From positions 38,556,177 through 38,620,176 of the forward strand of contig OX421964.1 in NCBI GenBank assembly GCA_949128115.1: DNA of 64,000 bases, read 5' to 3'. The translations under genes were made by a program, and so were the position numbers. Shown piece after piece: positions 13,101 to 23,679 of this stretch (positions are counted from its first letter, which is position 1; each line of letters begins with the position of its first letter). The notes beneath the pieces are model-generated. The model was not told the DNA's origin, ran no database searches, and saw nothing but the letters and a program-made list of their open reading frames with translations. Source of the DNA: Anaspis maculata (lineage: Eukaryota; Arthropoda; Insecta; Coleoptera; Scraptiidae).

Positions 13101-14796
13101 TACATCTATGATGCTCGACCATTTCCCATACATCCAAAAGAGACCTGGCACTGGGGGCAGTAGATCACTAGCCAGTTTTCACGTTTTGGAAAAAAATGCG
13201 CTTCTTTGACTGGCTGTATCTCCGCAATCAATACACCTAGAGAGCTTGAGTTGAGTTCAAATGGTAGCAAATTTAGTTTTCTCTACAAAAGTTTAACCTT
13301 GCTTGCTGATTACAAAAGCATTACCCGAAAAACGCTTCTTTAAGGTAGTTTTTTCGAAAAAATTGCAACAAGTGCCAGAATTTCGCACTTTTTCGAGCAC
13401 CACGGGAGTAGTACAAGGTTTTCAGGATTGCAAACTTGGGTATTTGCTACTCTCAAGGGTACTAACAATATAATTATACAAAAATCGGTGATACATGCGC
13501 GTTTGCGATGTTTCAAAATACAAGTACTTGAATAGCATCACCAACACCTATGATTTGCACTACAAAGATATCCCACTATACCTAAAAAGATTTTTCTTAC
13601 AACTAAGAACAACAAACGACCATTTCTTTACATTATATATCAAGGGTATCTCATACAAAATCAATTGCAATAACATCTGCACAATGTGCAACCTCAACTC
13701 ATGCGAAACTCTCGAACACATCATCTTTGAATGCCCGCTGTACCGAGAATTCAGACACAGTCTCAGGGGGCTACCGTTGCGCCTGGATGAAATTTTGCTG
13801 AGCACTAGCAGAACCGTGGTTACAACCCTATACAAATATACTGTCAACGCCCTAACACTGAGATCGTTTGTGCTTTTCGAATGAATAACAGTCTTACTTT
13901 CCTCGCCTATTCCGTCACCAGCAAGATCACTACTTTTCAATGGGGAATTTTGCAATCTGCGCTTGTTTTATTATATAGAAACTGTACTTTTCTTGGTATT
14001 TCATTTTCATTTTTTTGTTGTATTTCTGATGACGAGCAATTTTGGGAATATCTGTTTATATTTTTTGTTTATTATGTCTTTTTTTTTCATACTATTATTT
14101 TGTACCTACTTTAATAAGATGGACGTATACTTAAGTTCTGTCAAAATATTGAACTTCTTGCTAAAAACAAATGTTTGTAGAGCAATAAACTATTCTATTC
14201 TATTCTATTCTATTCTATTCTCAATATAATTATACAAAAATCGGTGATACATGCGCGTTTGCGATGTTTCTTTTTTTTGTGTCGATATTGACTGGCCTAT
14301 TATGATTGTACCGACCCATGAAATTCAGAAATTAATATAGGACGACTTATCAATGCCCACTTAAATATCTTCAACGTATTTTTTTGGCCCAACAGGAAAG
14401 AAACTGGGGATGCTCCACCGCCAGGAACTCTCTTGGTGCACCGTGCCAAGCTACACTTCCGCCAGCGATGCGAACTATTTCCTGCTGGGCGACGACGGCA
14501 GGATCGGCCTCATAGCAGCCGGCAGCTCCGTGTGCCTGCTCTTGATCGTCGTGTTGGCCCTCCTGATAGGGCTGTGCTATTCCCGCCGCCACGCCGCCAA
14601 GTACTACACCCACGAAGACAAGCTGGCCATCGAAGGCGATGCCATCTTCGACAACAACCACCACAGCCCCCTGTTCTGCGAGGAGCGCGAGCTGAGCTTC
14701 AAATTCCCACTGGACACCAACGGCAGTGAAAAGAAACTCTCCATCTCGACCATCGACGAGATAAAAAGGGAGCACGCAATCACCAATGGGACCTGA
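3603..14796 (+). CDS. LRR single-pass membrane protein (3 coding exons)
   Basis: Coding join is 3603-4199, 7812-8583 and 14396-14796, giving 1770 nt and 589 residues. The product is a type I membrane protein: signal peptide about 1-16, LRRNT cap with cysteines 18, 22, 24 and 36, fourteen LRRs of mostly 24 residues from 81 to 413, LRRCT cap (NPWSC at 422-426; cysteines 426, 429, 449 and 471), membrane helix about 493-517 followed by Arg-Arg, and a 72-residue cytoplasmic tail. N-glycosylation sequons lie near 49, 114 and 439. Proteins of this layout are usually cell-surface adhesion or receptor proteins in arthropod development or the nervous system; that role is inferred from the family. There is no Ig, TIR or kinase domain, which argues against kekkon-type or Toll proteins. 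Exons are visibly more GC-rich than the AT-rich introns. All splice sites are GT-AG and the phases agree (0, then 1). I do not recognise the specific orthologue. Confidence 0.93.
4642..5043. mobile_element. hAT-type MITE with perfect 8-bp TSD
   Basis: Inverted ends CAGTGGCGTATCTA... and ...TAGATACGCCTCTG are flanked on both sides by TGCACACT (4634-4641 and 5044-5051). An 8-bp duplication with CAG-type termini is typical of the hAT superfamily. The element is 402 bp, has no transposase frame, is rich in GCGCCC near its ends, and lies in intron 1 of the LRR gene. Confidence 0.85.
5072..5208 (+). mobile_element. tRNA-derived SINE, copy 1
   Basis: It contains a pol III A-box-like TAGCTTAGTGG and a B box GGGTTCGATTCC about 50 bp apart, preceded by TGTGGCGGCTCTCAT and followed by ACACTTTTTCTCCG. 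The same arrangement recurs on the minus strand at 33087-33233, so this is a dispersed element and not a functional tRNA gene (no acceptor stem pairs). It directly follows the hAT MITE. Confidence 0.75.
5600..5744 (-). mobile_element. Second tRNA-like SINE family
   Basis: Read on the minus strand from 5744: GGAGCGGTGGTAGCCGAGTGG (A box) and, 41 bp on, GGGTTCGAATCC (B box at 5671-5682). The spacing is longer than in most tRNAs and recalls a long-variable-arm (Ser/Leu-type) tRNA head. No 3' acceptor stem pairs, so it is read as a SINE or tRNA relic. Confidence 0.5.
5745..6100 (+). repeat. ~260-290-bp tandem dispersed repeat, two units
   Basis: The motif GATACATCAAAT..., followed by ATTCTCTTTCTGAAAA or a close variant, occurs near 5770 and 6056. 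The matching array at 48000-48370 has the same order of blocks (CAACCCCACC, then a run on CTTCAATT.CAGTCAGC, then CACCCCAACTT). Single copies lie at 59620-59790 (+) and 61800-62110 (-). It is non-coding. Confidence 0.6.
6101..6205 (+). repeat. (CCGT)n microsatellite on a dispersed repeat
   Basis: About 13 CCGT units (6151-6205) follow TTTAGCGCATTTTCCATC, TTGATGAGAATCGCTAT and AACCGCTTTGT. The same leader, with a shorter and less pure CCGT/CTGT run, occurs at 21250-21325, so the microsatellite grows from a tract built into the repeat. Confidence 0.75.
6485..6735. mobile_element. Truncated copy of the 52.7-55.0 kb foldback element
   Basis: It contains the blocks ACAAAAATACAGGCAT, CCGTCAAAATGGGACA, CTGAAAATAATTTTA and CTATCTTGAACGGTAAAACC in the same order as the right arm at 54776-55000, but lacks the terminal GGACCACCCT end. 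It lies in intron 1 of the LRR gene. Confidence 0.65.
7812..8583 (+). CDS. Coding exon 2: LRR 6-14 and start of LRRCT
   Basis: The acceptor is TTTCAG at 7806-7811. The exon opens with GAA-CTG (Glu-Leu), which completes LRR 5 and starts LRR 6 with no loss of the 24-residue period. It encodes residues 200-456 plus one base of codon 457. LRRs 12 and 13 are short (22 residues). The exon ends in the LRRCT cap, after three of its four cysteines, at the donor AAAG|GTACGT (8583/8584, phase 1). Confidence 0.92.
9482..9587. mobile_element. 106-bp palindromic MITE
   Basis: GGCTGTCTGATTTCTACATG...AGTGGGCTG is mirrored by CAGCCCACT...CATGTTGAAATCAGACAGCC around a ~35-bp loop. It lies in intron 2 and is non-coding. 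Confidence 0.65.
9596..9745 (+). mobile_element. MITE fragment shared with 59465-59620
   Basis: Blocks GGGGTACTGCC, TCGATAGTATGGT, TACCCGTATTTTTTCTTTTT, CCAAAATGGCGGC and TTTGTGACGTCACAAATATA recur in reverse complement at 59465-59620. The GTGACGTCAC palindrome probably marks the centre of a once longer foldback, of which one arm is left in each place. Confidence 0.55.
10930..13465. mobile_element. Decayed transposon with inverted repeats and CXC-protein gene
   Basis: The block at 11115-11330 (CTCCCGTGGTGCTCG, ...AGCTCTCTAGGTGTATTG, GCCAGTCAAAG, CCAAAACGTGAAAA) is repeated inverted at 13165-13425. Between the two lie minus-strand remains of a transposon protein gene. The left end (10975-11125) also resembles sequence in the 36.7-40.6 kb foldback. 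Outer limits are uncertain: the inverted similarity fades outside 11115, and the right side is interrupted by the LINE insertion beginning at 13515. The element sits in intron 2 of the LRR gene. Confidence 0.6.
11775..13070 (-). pseudogene. Broken transposon gene: FDQPL/FHLLMSFLG-type protein with CXC domain
   Basis: In order on the minus strand, pieces read: FVTFDQPLIWKA (about 12950-12985); FHLLMSFLG with DSGLKDLF and AENSVDK (12765-12900); AHILTNLVLAE (about 12715-12750); ATSTLEQHVDMRASQIVK (about 12490-12545); WFNTHPPFPV...SIHSGIVGGPDINYH...KRKDKV (12260-12420); and a C-terminal open frame, 11775-12188, with DWGW and CKCKKGC...SRKAGLKCS...C..C.G..C.N, a Tesmin/TSO1-like CXC cysteine cluster. 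I recognise this order from a family of large uncharacterised insect transposon-associated proteins. The pieces are in different frames with stops between them, and the segment normally found between KRKDKV and the C-terminal part is missing. It is non-functional. Family identity is from memory. Confidence 0.65.
13515..14221 (+). mobile_element. 5'-truncated non-LTR retrotransposon with 49-bp TSD
   Basis: The 49 bases at 13466-13514 are repeated exactly at 14222-14270. The insert starts inside a reading frame and ends in a (TATTC)n tail (about 14190-14221), the layout expected of target-primed reverse transcription with 5' truncation. It interrupts the right side of the CXC-protein transposon and so is younger than it. 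Confidence 0.88.
13516..13884 (+). pseudogene. C-terminus of LINE ORF2 (reverse transcriptase protein)
   Basis: The frame starts within the target duplication and keeps about 120 residues of the ORF2 C-terminus, ending at TGA 13882-13884. It has the zinc-knuckle-like CTMC...CETLEHIIFECPLYREFR segment typical of the ORF2 tail in jockey/R1-like elements. The endonuclease and polymerase domains are absent. About 300 bp of AT-rich 3' UTR follow before the pentanucleotide tail. Confidence 0.75.
14396..14796 (+). CDS. Coding exon 3: end of LRRCT, TM helix, tail, stop
   Basis: The acceptor CAACAG ends at 14395. The first two bases complete the glycine codon begun in exon 2, and the frame then reads through Trp-Cys (the fourth LRRCT cysteine, residue 471), a short stalk, a membrane helix (about 493-517), Arg-Arg and a tail ending Asn-Gly-Thr, with TGA at 14794-14796. 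The tail has no motif I recognise. An ATG at 14410 is internal and not a start. Confidence 0.92.
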
Positions 14797-15560
14797 AGGG
14801 CCGGCCCCCGCTGCTAATAAAAAGACCAAAGTCGGTATATAGTAGATATAGTAAAGGCAGTATTGACACAACGGCGTCGTGAAACGTGATTTCAATCAGT
14901 CGTGTGTTTCCTTCTAAAAGACTGACGTTGTTTTTCTTGCTGCTGCTTGTTCCGAATTATTGTCTAGTAGACGTAAAGGTAGTAGTTGTTGGAAAATTCG
15001 ACGACGACGACGGAAGACGCAACACAAAGGCCGGGCGTAAATTATTTCTTCGTCTTTAGTGTCGCGACGGTAATTCTTCCAAAGGAGCTTACGTCCGTTT
15101 GCGCTGCGCCAACTCCGACGCCTCAGTGGTGGCGGTCGGTTTTTTGCTGTGTTGTAAATATCGTTCCCAAGTAGCGCTTCCCGGAACCATTCCTGCAGGA
15201 CTGTGTGGGATTATGACGGCCAGTTTTTGGAACGGTGTCAAATAGTCACTGCTCTTCCGTATGCGCGCTGTATCCAGGGTGTCTTCCTTTGGGGCGGTAT
15301 TGAAATTAATTACTTTTGGCCTGTTTCGAGAAAACGAAGGATCCGTAAAGTCGTACCTGGTGCTAATCTCACTTCAGAGAACTAATAGCGTGAAACTGCC
15401 ATAAACTCTGATATCTCTTTAGCGACTAGGGATATACGATAGTACTAATTTTAATGACCTAGAAGCGTAGTTAAAACTAAGGTGTACCTCAGACCATTTT
15501 TATCCTCCTTGCATAATGATTACAATAAATCACTAGATATAGCAAGATGGCAATGCGGAT
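14797..15560 (+). other. Likely 3' UTR of the LRR gene with poly(A) signals
   Basis: AATAAA occurs at 14816-14821, only 19 bases after the stop, and again at 15524-15529. Either could end the transcript; the second would give a 3' UTR of about 750 bases, including a GC-rich stretch near 15000-15200. No other gene is visible here. Confidence 0.4.
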
Positions 15561-15742
15561 TCATCTCATACAAGGTGTTTCATTGTTATGCCTGTCGCTA
15601 AAACGGTCATTTTAAATCGAGATGAAAGTTCAAACTGGGCATGAATTACCTAGGTATAGTTGATGCACTACAAGATGACACTAGCGGTTTTTGCGTTTGT
15701 TTCGCTCCAGTTTTGACTTCAAATCGCAATTTTTTATCGAAA
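15561..15742. other. Short spacer, nothing recognised
   Basis: Unremarkable AT-rich sequence between the LRR gene's 3' flank and the 134-bp MITE. Confidence 0.3.
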
Positions 15743-15747
15743 TATTA

Positions 15748-15881
15748 GGTTTGTTCCATCAGCAATCCCTGATTGTCCGTGGACGTCAGCAGCATGCGCA
15801 CTACGATTTTGGCGTCCATAAATCGTAATGCGCAGGCTGCTGACGTCCACGGACAGTCAGAGACTGCTGATGGAACAAACC
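15748..15881. mobile_element. 134-bp palindromic MITE with TATTA duplication
   Basis: GGTTTGTTCCATCAGCA... is mirrored by ...TGCTGATGGAACAAACC, and inner arms GTCCGTGGACGTCAGCAG / CTGCTGACGTCCACGGAC also pair. TATTA flanks both ends (15743-15747 and 15882-15886). Confidence 0.75.
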
Positions 15882-15889
15882 TATTATTA

Positions 15890-18800
15890 ACGTCATCTCT
15901 TTGATTTTTCAACTTCGTGGCCATGAACCCAAAAATTGGTAACGAGTGTGGCAAAGTGTTCATATCGAATCGTAAAAGAGTTACCTGGATTTTCAAAATC
16001 ACTGGCAATAAAACACTTTGTCTTTATAAACTGTCACCTTTCTGTTGTGCTTTGCGGCTACATACACAAGTACCCAAGTTATGAGGTTTATTATCCACGA
16101 TAATGGATGTCGCACAGTGGACTGACATTCCGGATCTGTACTGGGAAGGTACCTGCACTCGAACCCTGAAGAGTAAGGTCTACCCTAATCTAGTGGGCTA
16201 TCTTCTCATCCATGCATTGATAGCCGACGTTCATGTGAAATATTGCCATGCTATTTGATTGATTTCACTTAAATTTAAATGTGCCCGACTGGAACGATCC
16301 CGTTCAACTCTTAGAAGGGCAGCCGTGATCCAACATAACGACAAAAGTTGATGAATTGCCGTTATTTCCAGTGCCAATCAAAAACAATACGGTTTTTTGC
16401 AGTCTCCTATAATACGTCGGAAAAATGTCACACTGCGAAAAAAAAGACTTGAAAAACACCACAGCTGCTTTTGAAATTTCATGAAAGCTGTTGTGTACCA
16501 CTACTGCTTAAATAGTCAACTGCACAATTAAATGCAACAGAATTTCATCATCATGAATGTGGACTTACGTCACGCTTTATCAAGCGTAGTAGTGAAATCT
16601 CATTTCTAGCCAAATCACTGTATGGCGTCGCGACGGCATAACAAATATGTTACAACACAGATGACGCGGCCATATTATAGCGCATTCTTTATGGTTTATT
16701 TTCGCCAAGTTTGAATTTTTAAACTTGATAAAAAATGACTGTTCTGGTTGGCGCCGGACATAACCAATGAAAGAATCTGAATTTACCTGGAATACTGATG
16801 CCACATGAGAGCTGCCTATCGAGAATCGTCTGAACATCACACCGGCAGCGGGCGTTTTTTGAAAATTGAGAATTGGAGTTAGATGTGGAAATGGAAACGT
16901 ATGTCCGCGATTTGATTCATCTTCCCCGCGTTGCCTAGCCTACCGCTCCAGAAGCGCAATTTGAATAAAGTAGTGGACATACGTTTTCACTTTACAACTG
17001 CAATTCACTATTTCAGAAAAGCACCCGATAGCAGAGGTAGAAAAAGTAAATTTGAGGCCTCTTGACACAGTTACACACCTTGTTGAAAAAGTTTACGAAA
17101 GCTGGCATTTAACGAGCCCGTCGATAATAACCTGAAATAATCACCATCAGGAAGTGTTCAACTCTCATTATAAACTTAACGATTCCTCTCATAATTAGGT
17201 AAATTATAATACTTGAAATCTTGGTGATATTAGCATGGGGTGCGAAATTTGCGGAGTTAAAAACGAGCTGTGACTTGAACGTGCTAAATTAGAAAGACAT
17301 AGCTATTTTCAGAAATTTTGAAAACTTGGTAACGACGTCAATTTTTTTCGATGTTTCTACGAGTATATTGTGTTAATCGTCAGCAGTGTTTAAGTATCCG
17401 CGCTTAATTTTTTGTTCATATGATATCGTCTTCATACAGCTATTAATTGTACTATTGATAAGCATGCGATATTTTTTTACTGCAAGTACTTACTTTATAG
17501 GTATTTAATATCTAAGTTACTGTGTGATTTTACAAATATAAGACACTATTAAGCATTAAGTATATACTATATTTTGATTGTACTCTTTTATATACACCTT
17601 GTAATTTTATTCTATACAGTCGAATATTTTAGATGATCGAATATTTATGATGATGAACTGTACAAATTATGTTTTAAGGTTGTTAATTAAATTAAAATTA
17701 ATGTTTCATAAAAGTTTCAGAAATTTTATTACCTGCCTTGAAGCCTTTCTGGAAGAAATAATTGCTGTACGAAGAGCAGAAACAGTATCTAAATTATAAT
17801 TTTGTTTTGTTAAGTATCATGGAGCATGATGAGCAGAAAAAACTTTTTGAACTTTAGATTTCATAATTCATTCAACGAGGCCCAACCCGTTTCTCTTCGT
17901 TGTTTTATAGCTTCTCCAGACAAGGAGATGAACCAGACGAAAATGAGCGGTTTATAACTTATCAGTGTAAATTATGTATTCATTGAATACATAATCAAAT
18001 TAATTTGTAAGTAGCTTGGGAAAGCGGCTTCTCACCCTCGGAAGCCGATAAGCTGTTTCGTTGTTTCCTCAACTCCTTCCGGATCCATCAAAGTGATTGA
18101 CTTAATGGTAAGTGAAAATTTATGGTCAAATCTAAAGACCAAAGGGTGTTTTGTGATAATAATGCTGGAAAACCATAAATCTCAATCTGGGGGTAATGCC
18201 ACGCGAAACAGCTGTCCTCGCCGACTTCAAAATATAGACGCCCGCGAGAACGTTACTGGGGGTGTATGGCGTATGCATAGAGCCAAGAATATCGAAATGA
18301 AATCGTAATTGGATGAAGTTTTTATATCTCTGCCGCTGATGCTCCGAGTGTATGATTAAATTACTTTTATCTCATCATGTAAATTTGAAGAGTGGTCGTA
18401 GTTGGTTTTGCTACCCGCTTATTTTACAGTTCATAAAAACGAAACCGGCACCGCACAATAATAACACGACTTTGCCGGGCTGTAATATGCGAGCCACCGG
18501 AATGAATGGCCCGCTCGAACATATCCACAACCATTTTTGCCTGTTATCAAAGCAAATCTTCTAGTTGCATGCATTTTTAAAGTGAGTCATTTTGCTTTAA
18601 TGCAAAATGCAAAAACAACTTGAATTATCAGGTTATGTTACGCGAGCTTGTTGTAGGAATAGTGAAAACTTGACCTGTGGGACTGAGGATGTTTTAGACG
18701 TACCTAGGTAAGTAGAACTTGAAACCTGTAATTCTGAGTTCCACTATGGTGTGTGATAGCTCACGATCTTATTAGTTTAGGCAAAATTTTCCAAGTTTGA

Positions 18801-19555
18801 CAAGTAGCACGTCCTACACGGTGGCCCGGTGAAAACATAATAGACAAATTTTCGGGCACTTGGCCTCATTTGTTTGTATACTGTAATATGTTCACTAGAG
18901 GGGCATGAGCCCCGTCATGGGCTTGGCAACTTCGAGCCAGCCTCCTGGATAGAAGGGGCTCTAATCCTCCAAAAACACTGAAATTAGCATTATCTTGGAA
19001 AATGTGAACCAGCTTTGAAATGATGTATCGCACTTGACCCCCACTTGTCATTTATAATTTTCGAAGGAGCTGCCACCCTGACTACGGGGGTGAAACTTCA
19101 CGGTTGAATTATTTTTACTTAACATCACCATTAAAAACAAAGTTGACCTGTCAAGGCTTATCTCGAAAAAAATAGGTCAAATGTCTGAAAATCCGTCTGT
19201 GACGTTTTCGTTGGCTCATCCTGTATACCTAATAAAATATGTATATTCCATTCATCTTTCAATAAATTCGAAAGCAGGACTTTTTAAAGCACAAATTGAA
19301 TGACAAGCTGGGGCTACAGCTGCGGTTGATGGTACCTACAACAGCAATCAGACGACAGCGGCCATCAGCCGTAGCCGTAGCCGTAGCCGCAGCCCCCTAG
19401 CTTTTCACTTTATTTTTGATACTAGCTCTAATTTTACAACGTGAATGGCATTTAACTAGTCCTAGACGAGATGTAGGTACTTCATTACCGCTAAGAGCAA
19501 AGATGGCTGAGAGCGTCTGATCACCATCACCCCGAAGAAATTTTATCGAGAATTT
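15890..19555. other. Long stretch without a recognised gene
   Basis: No frame has a recognisable domain. A small inverted pair (GAAACGTATGTCC near 16895, GGACATACGTTTTC near 16976) marks a probable ~110-bp MITE. 17330-17830 is strongly AT-rich. A CCGTAG run lies at 19368-19390. Confidence 0.4.
16125..16220 (-). repeat. Possible tRNA-like relic
   Basis: The minus strand contains TAGCCCACTAGATTAGGG followed by AGGGTTCGAGTGC, resembling A and B boxes of a tRNA-derived SINE. There is no second copy in this window and no foldable cloverleaf was confirmed. Confidence 0.25.
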
Positions 19556-19559
19556 TATA

Positions 19560-20072
19560 CTGTTAGGAACGGAGATTCTTGCGTGGATCCTGGAGCACAC
19601 GCGGTCTTTCTAGACTGTTCGCATCAGACCGCAGTGTACAACTGTGAAGCTCTGAATATTCTAGAACATACGTGATGGCTTGGCTATTGAAATAACGTGG
19701 GAGACTTCAATAGTTGAGTGGGAAAGATCAGCCGAATTGGCGGGGGTGCTGCCGTTTCGGAACACGCGTTTAAGCACGCGAAAGGTGTGGGATTTTTCGG
19801 GAGTCGCCGCGAAACCGTATGTCGGGTCATTGTGGAATTGCTGGAGGACCGGTGGAAGATTCCAGAACAATAGTCGGAGCTATATAAAGCACCGATTCTC
19901 GGCCCACGGACTAGTATTCAATTCGGAGCGATGACGATAACAGCGAGTAGTATCGGAGATAACCTAAGCGCAAGAAATTGTTGTTGTGTAATAAAGAGTG
20001 ATTGATTTTGAAATTTTTCAGCTTTAAAAAGCACTTTGATGGGGTTGTGAGTTTTTGTTGTCGTCACACATT
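19560..20072 (+). mobile_element. LTR-like element, copy A
   Basis: It shares an extended order of blocks with the minus strand of 30068-30590: ACACGCG.TCTTTCTAGACT, GCAGTGTACAA, ACGTGATGGCTTG (ACGTCATGGCTTG in B), AGCACGCGAAAGGTGTG, TTCGGGAGTCG, then TATATAAAGCACCGAT (a TATA box) and GTAATAAAGAGTG (poly(A) signal). This promoter-then-poly(A) layout over about 500 bp is that of an LTR. It ends near GTCGTCACA. No target duplication or internal gag/pol is visible, so it may be a solo LTR or a remnant. Confidence 0.6.
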
Positions 20073-20079
20073 TCAATGG

Positions 20080-21245
20080 CCGCCTGTATTGCGTCGAGAC
20101 CTTATCAGGAAAAATGGTGCGGTCGGAGAACTACAAACTTCATTGTACTCAATCTGACCACTTGTGATACGAGCAAGACTACTTAAAAGCAAGACTTTTA
20201 TACCTGTTCCGACTATTTGTGGGTGTATGTTTCATTATTGACACTATAACAGACGATTTATTGTTACTGGTTAGGAAATCCTCACGTTATTATAGTTGAC
20301 GTCTTGCCGACGTTGTAAAAGTCGATGTCGTATAACCGTAGTCAGATCGTGAACCAACGTCGGGCCAACGTTGACAGTGCGACTTGAACTGACCAGACCA
20401 TATAGGTCGCGGGAACATGACGTCACCTCGGCACCCGCTATGGCAACGTTGCAAGCACGCCTGATGTGGCAATAGCGCAATGCGCACCTGCGCGCCGAGG
20501 TGTCACGTCAATTTGCGAAAATGTCACTCTGATTGTCACTAATTGACACCCTCTTATTAACACAAGGGCTAGGTTCTTTTACGCAGTCACTAGCTTTGTT
20601 TGGTATCTTCGTGTAGAGTAGTAGAGTAGTGTAGTGGAGGCAATGCAGTGCAAGGAGGTCGGCCAGTGTAGTGGTAAAACTGGTCACCTGCGAGAATCTC
20701 CCGCTTTCTTGAAAACAAGCAACTGCCGGGAAATGAAAGAGCAGCAGCAGAGCATGTACAGCAATCTGCGAAAGCTGCAGCAGACACTTTGACAACAAAA
20801 TTAACCTAAAGCGGAACAAAATTGAACCGACTTTTCGACGTTGAATTGACACAAGACGCTAGCGCCTGCGCGTTATAGGGTGCCAGAGTACCGCTGTAGA
20901 GATTTGTTCGTTTTTGACATAATCAGTCAAATCTTGAGTTATGCACATTATTATTTTTTTGATAAAGCGACAAATGTTTGATAAATTATCTATATATTTA
21001 TCACAACTCAAGAAAATTCTATCAACAAGTACTAGTGAAAATAACATTATACCATATACCCATCTTTACGCCGCCATTTTAGTTCCCGCGACCTATTACG
21101 TCGGAAACGACGACGTCATACTTGTTGTCGCTTCTTTCTTATATCTCGTTCGGATGCTCGGATGAGATGTAGCCAGCCTTCTTGATAGGCTTAGAAATGC
21201 AAAGATTTTCTTCGTTTTGATCTTTTTTGGACGAAAAAAATCCGT
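20080..21245. other. No gene recognised
   Basis: A CpG-rich patch at 20285-20520 contains repeated CGTCGG/CAACGTT words and GACGTCAC. Short frames show no domain. Confidence 0.35.
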
Positions 21246-21249
21246 GACG

Positions 21250-21325
21250 GTTTTTAGCGCATTTTTCATCTTGATGAAAATCGCTATCGAAGCCGCTTTG
21301 TTTGTCCGTCTGTCCGTCCGTTCCC
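21250..21325 (+). repeat. Second copy of the CCGT-tailed repeat
   Basis: It shares the TTTTTAGCGCATTTTTCATC / TTGATGAAAATCGCTATCG leader with 6101-6155 and ends in a short GTCCGTCTGTCCGTCCG run. Confidence 0.6.
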
Positions 21326-21729
21326 CGAACTTCTCGCAAACTAGATGCCCTAGCTTTCTGATGTTTCGGTGTTACATAGCTGCCACTCTCAAAGCTGGGC
21401 TAGGCCATATTGAATGTTTATATTGCGCCGCCAACATAGAGAAAACCGCCCCCGATCAACTTGAAATAACATGATATTGCAATTTCTCCCAGACCTAATG
21501 CTCTGGTGTTCTATATTTTATAAATAATACATAGTTGCCACTTATAAATGTAAGCTAAGAAACATTCCATCTTCAATATGCGCCGCCGGCATGAAAAAAT
21601 TGAAAAATAGTTTTTCTTCAATTTATGAATCACCCTGTATAAAACTTGGGAATTCGGTACACAACCAGCGGTTAATTATTATTATTATTATTATTTTGCT
21701 CACAACCACTATGGTAATTGATTCATTAC

Positions 21730-22314
21730 TAGAGAGCGGATTTATATTTTTTTACATGTTCTATTCGCTAAGTTGGATACAACTGTCGACTTGTAGGTAG
21801 CTGGACGTTTCCATCTATAAGGAACCTAAATACCAAGTTTTATTTCGCATATATTTTATTATTTTGAGTTTTCACCGCATACAATAATATGATAGATAGA
21901 TTGATAATTTATTTAACGTGTTACAGAAACCTCTATGGAGGTATTTTATATCTTAACACCGTATAATCGCATATAGCCGCATATTTAGTCCATATTTTCG
22001 CATTGAATTGGATATTTGTTGATATTTTGGCCATTTTATCTCGATGTGTCAGAGAAATCACGATTTTTCCATTTTAAGAGAAGAATGAAATTTAATTTTC
22101 GAATTTTTTTCTTCTTTATTTCGATGATCAGAGTTGGTTGCTTGGTTTTACATGTAAATGTTAACATTTTAGATATTTTTGCAGCTTATAATATCACATA
22201 TTTACTTGCATATATTGCTTTATTTGAACATTTTTACCGCATGTTTTGATACTTTCCAAGCGCATATAAACTCCATATTTTGAGCTTTTTCAACGCATAT
22301 AAATCCGCTCCCTA
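21730..22314. mobile_element. hAT-type MITE, copy 1 (TSD TTCATTAC)
   Basis: Ends TAGAGAGCGGATTTATA and TATAAATCCGCTCCCTA are inverted repeats, flanked by TTCATTAC at 21722-21729 and 22315-22322. The interior repeats GCATAT...A words and has no transposase frame. A second copy lies at 35354-35865. Confidence 0.88.
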
Positions 22315-22574
22315 TTCATTACATACCTAGTAGGAGGTCGGGAAGTGACCCATTGCCGACCTCCCGAGAAAGTGAAGAAATGGTAGCTTTAGAAGGGAAA
22401 TTTCAAAATATGCATCCAACCAAACAATGCGTGTATTAATCAGAATTTCCTGAACCACGTTTCAGTAAAATTAATCGGCGTATCTGGAAGTTATGATAAA
22501 AAATTAATTTTCAAATTTGAACTTTTGAACGCCTGTAATCCGGCAAGCTGAGAACATGGTTGTGAGTAAAATAG

Positions 22575-23151
22575 TAACGTATGGTCCGAAAGTTTTGGGA
22601 ATTTTTTTAAAAGCAAATAACTTTTTCTGGATAGTTTCAATTTTGTAACTTGATATTGCAAAAACTGGCATCATTTTTGACAATTTCAAATTCGTATTCA
22701 ACATATTGAAGATGGGCCATTATCTTTGATGGCTCTCAGTTTTCTTCTGCCATGTTCGATCATTCTCTGGACAACAGCAGGATTGATTTCTCAGAGCTCC
22801 TGCCTCCCAATGTACCGCAAGCTCGACCAATATAAGATTTTTGGTAAGTATTGAGCAGGATAGTATACGACAAGGGATGGGAACCTGGGAATGAAAACCA
22901 ATTACGGCGTCACATTTTTCAATAACATTAGAGAATTTCGCATTTGAGAAATTTATACAGAAAATCATGGAACATGGTAGAAGAAAATTGAGATCCATCG
23001 AAGATAATGGTCCATTTTCAATATGTTGAATATGAATTTGTTATTGTTATATATGGTGCTGATTTTTGCAACATCAAGTACGAAAATAAAGACTATTCAG
23101 AAAAAGTTATTAGCTTAGAACTATTTCCAAAAACTTTCGGACCATACGTTA
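22575..23151. mobile_element. 577-bp foldback element
   Basis: TAACGTATGGTCCGAAAG at the left is mirrored by CTTTCGGACCATACGTTA at the right. Inner blocks also pair: AACTTTTTCTGGATAGT, TTCAACATATTGAAGATGGG, CATTATCTTTGATGG. Arms are about 240 bp with many mismatches. It is non-coding. Confidence 0.75.
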
Positions 23152-23679
23152 TACATACTCTCGATGGTAAATATATCATTTCAGCTTCGGGCTAGAGCCT
23201 CCAGGCAAAGCCTGGAAGCTCTCTGTGCCCTCAGCAGTGATGATATATTTCCCGTCTCGGTATGTAATATACTATTTACTGATCAGTAAAATCGGCAATT
23301 TCTCTTTGCCTTGTACCATTCCGCAAGATATTTGCCACGATATCGAACTTACCTGGAGTTGATCTTTGCAACGGCATTTTACTACTGATTATTTCGAAAT
23401 AAAATGAACCTCATAAATGATTTTTTTGCGACACCCTGTATACATCAGATGGTTGAGACGCCATACCTCCGTTAATTTTGAAATCTGCGCGAAAAATCGT
23501 TCTAAAAGTACCAAGTGGCATTGCTTAGTACAAAAAAAAATCCAGTGGCGCCCGGATTTAGCAGATTAATCGATAAAACGACTTTGGAAAGTGAAAAGGC
23601 TATATTTCGGTAAGTACGCAACGTAAAGCAAAAAACTAAAAACTGACGGGTTATATAAGCTACAGACTATAGGATCCAA

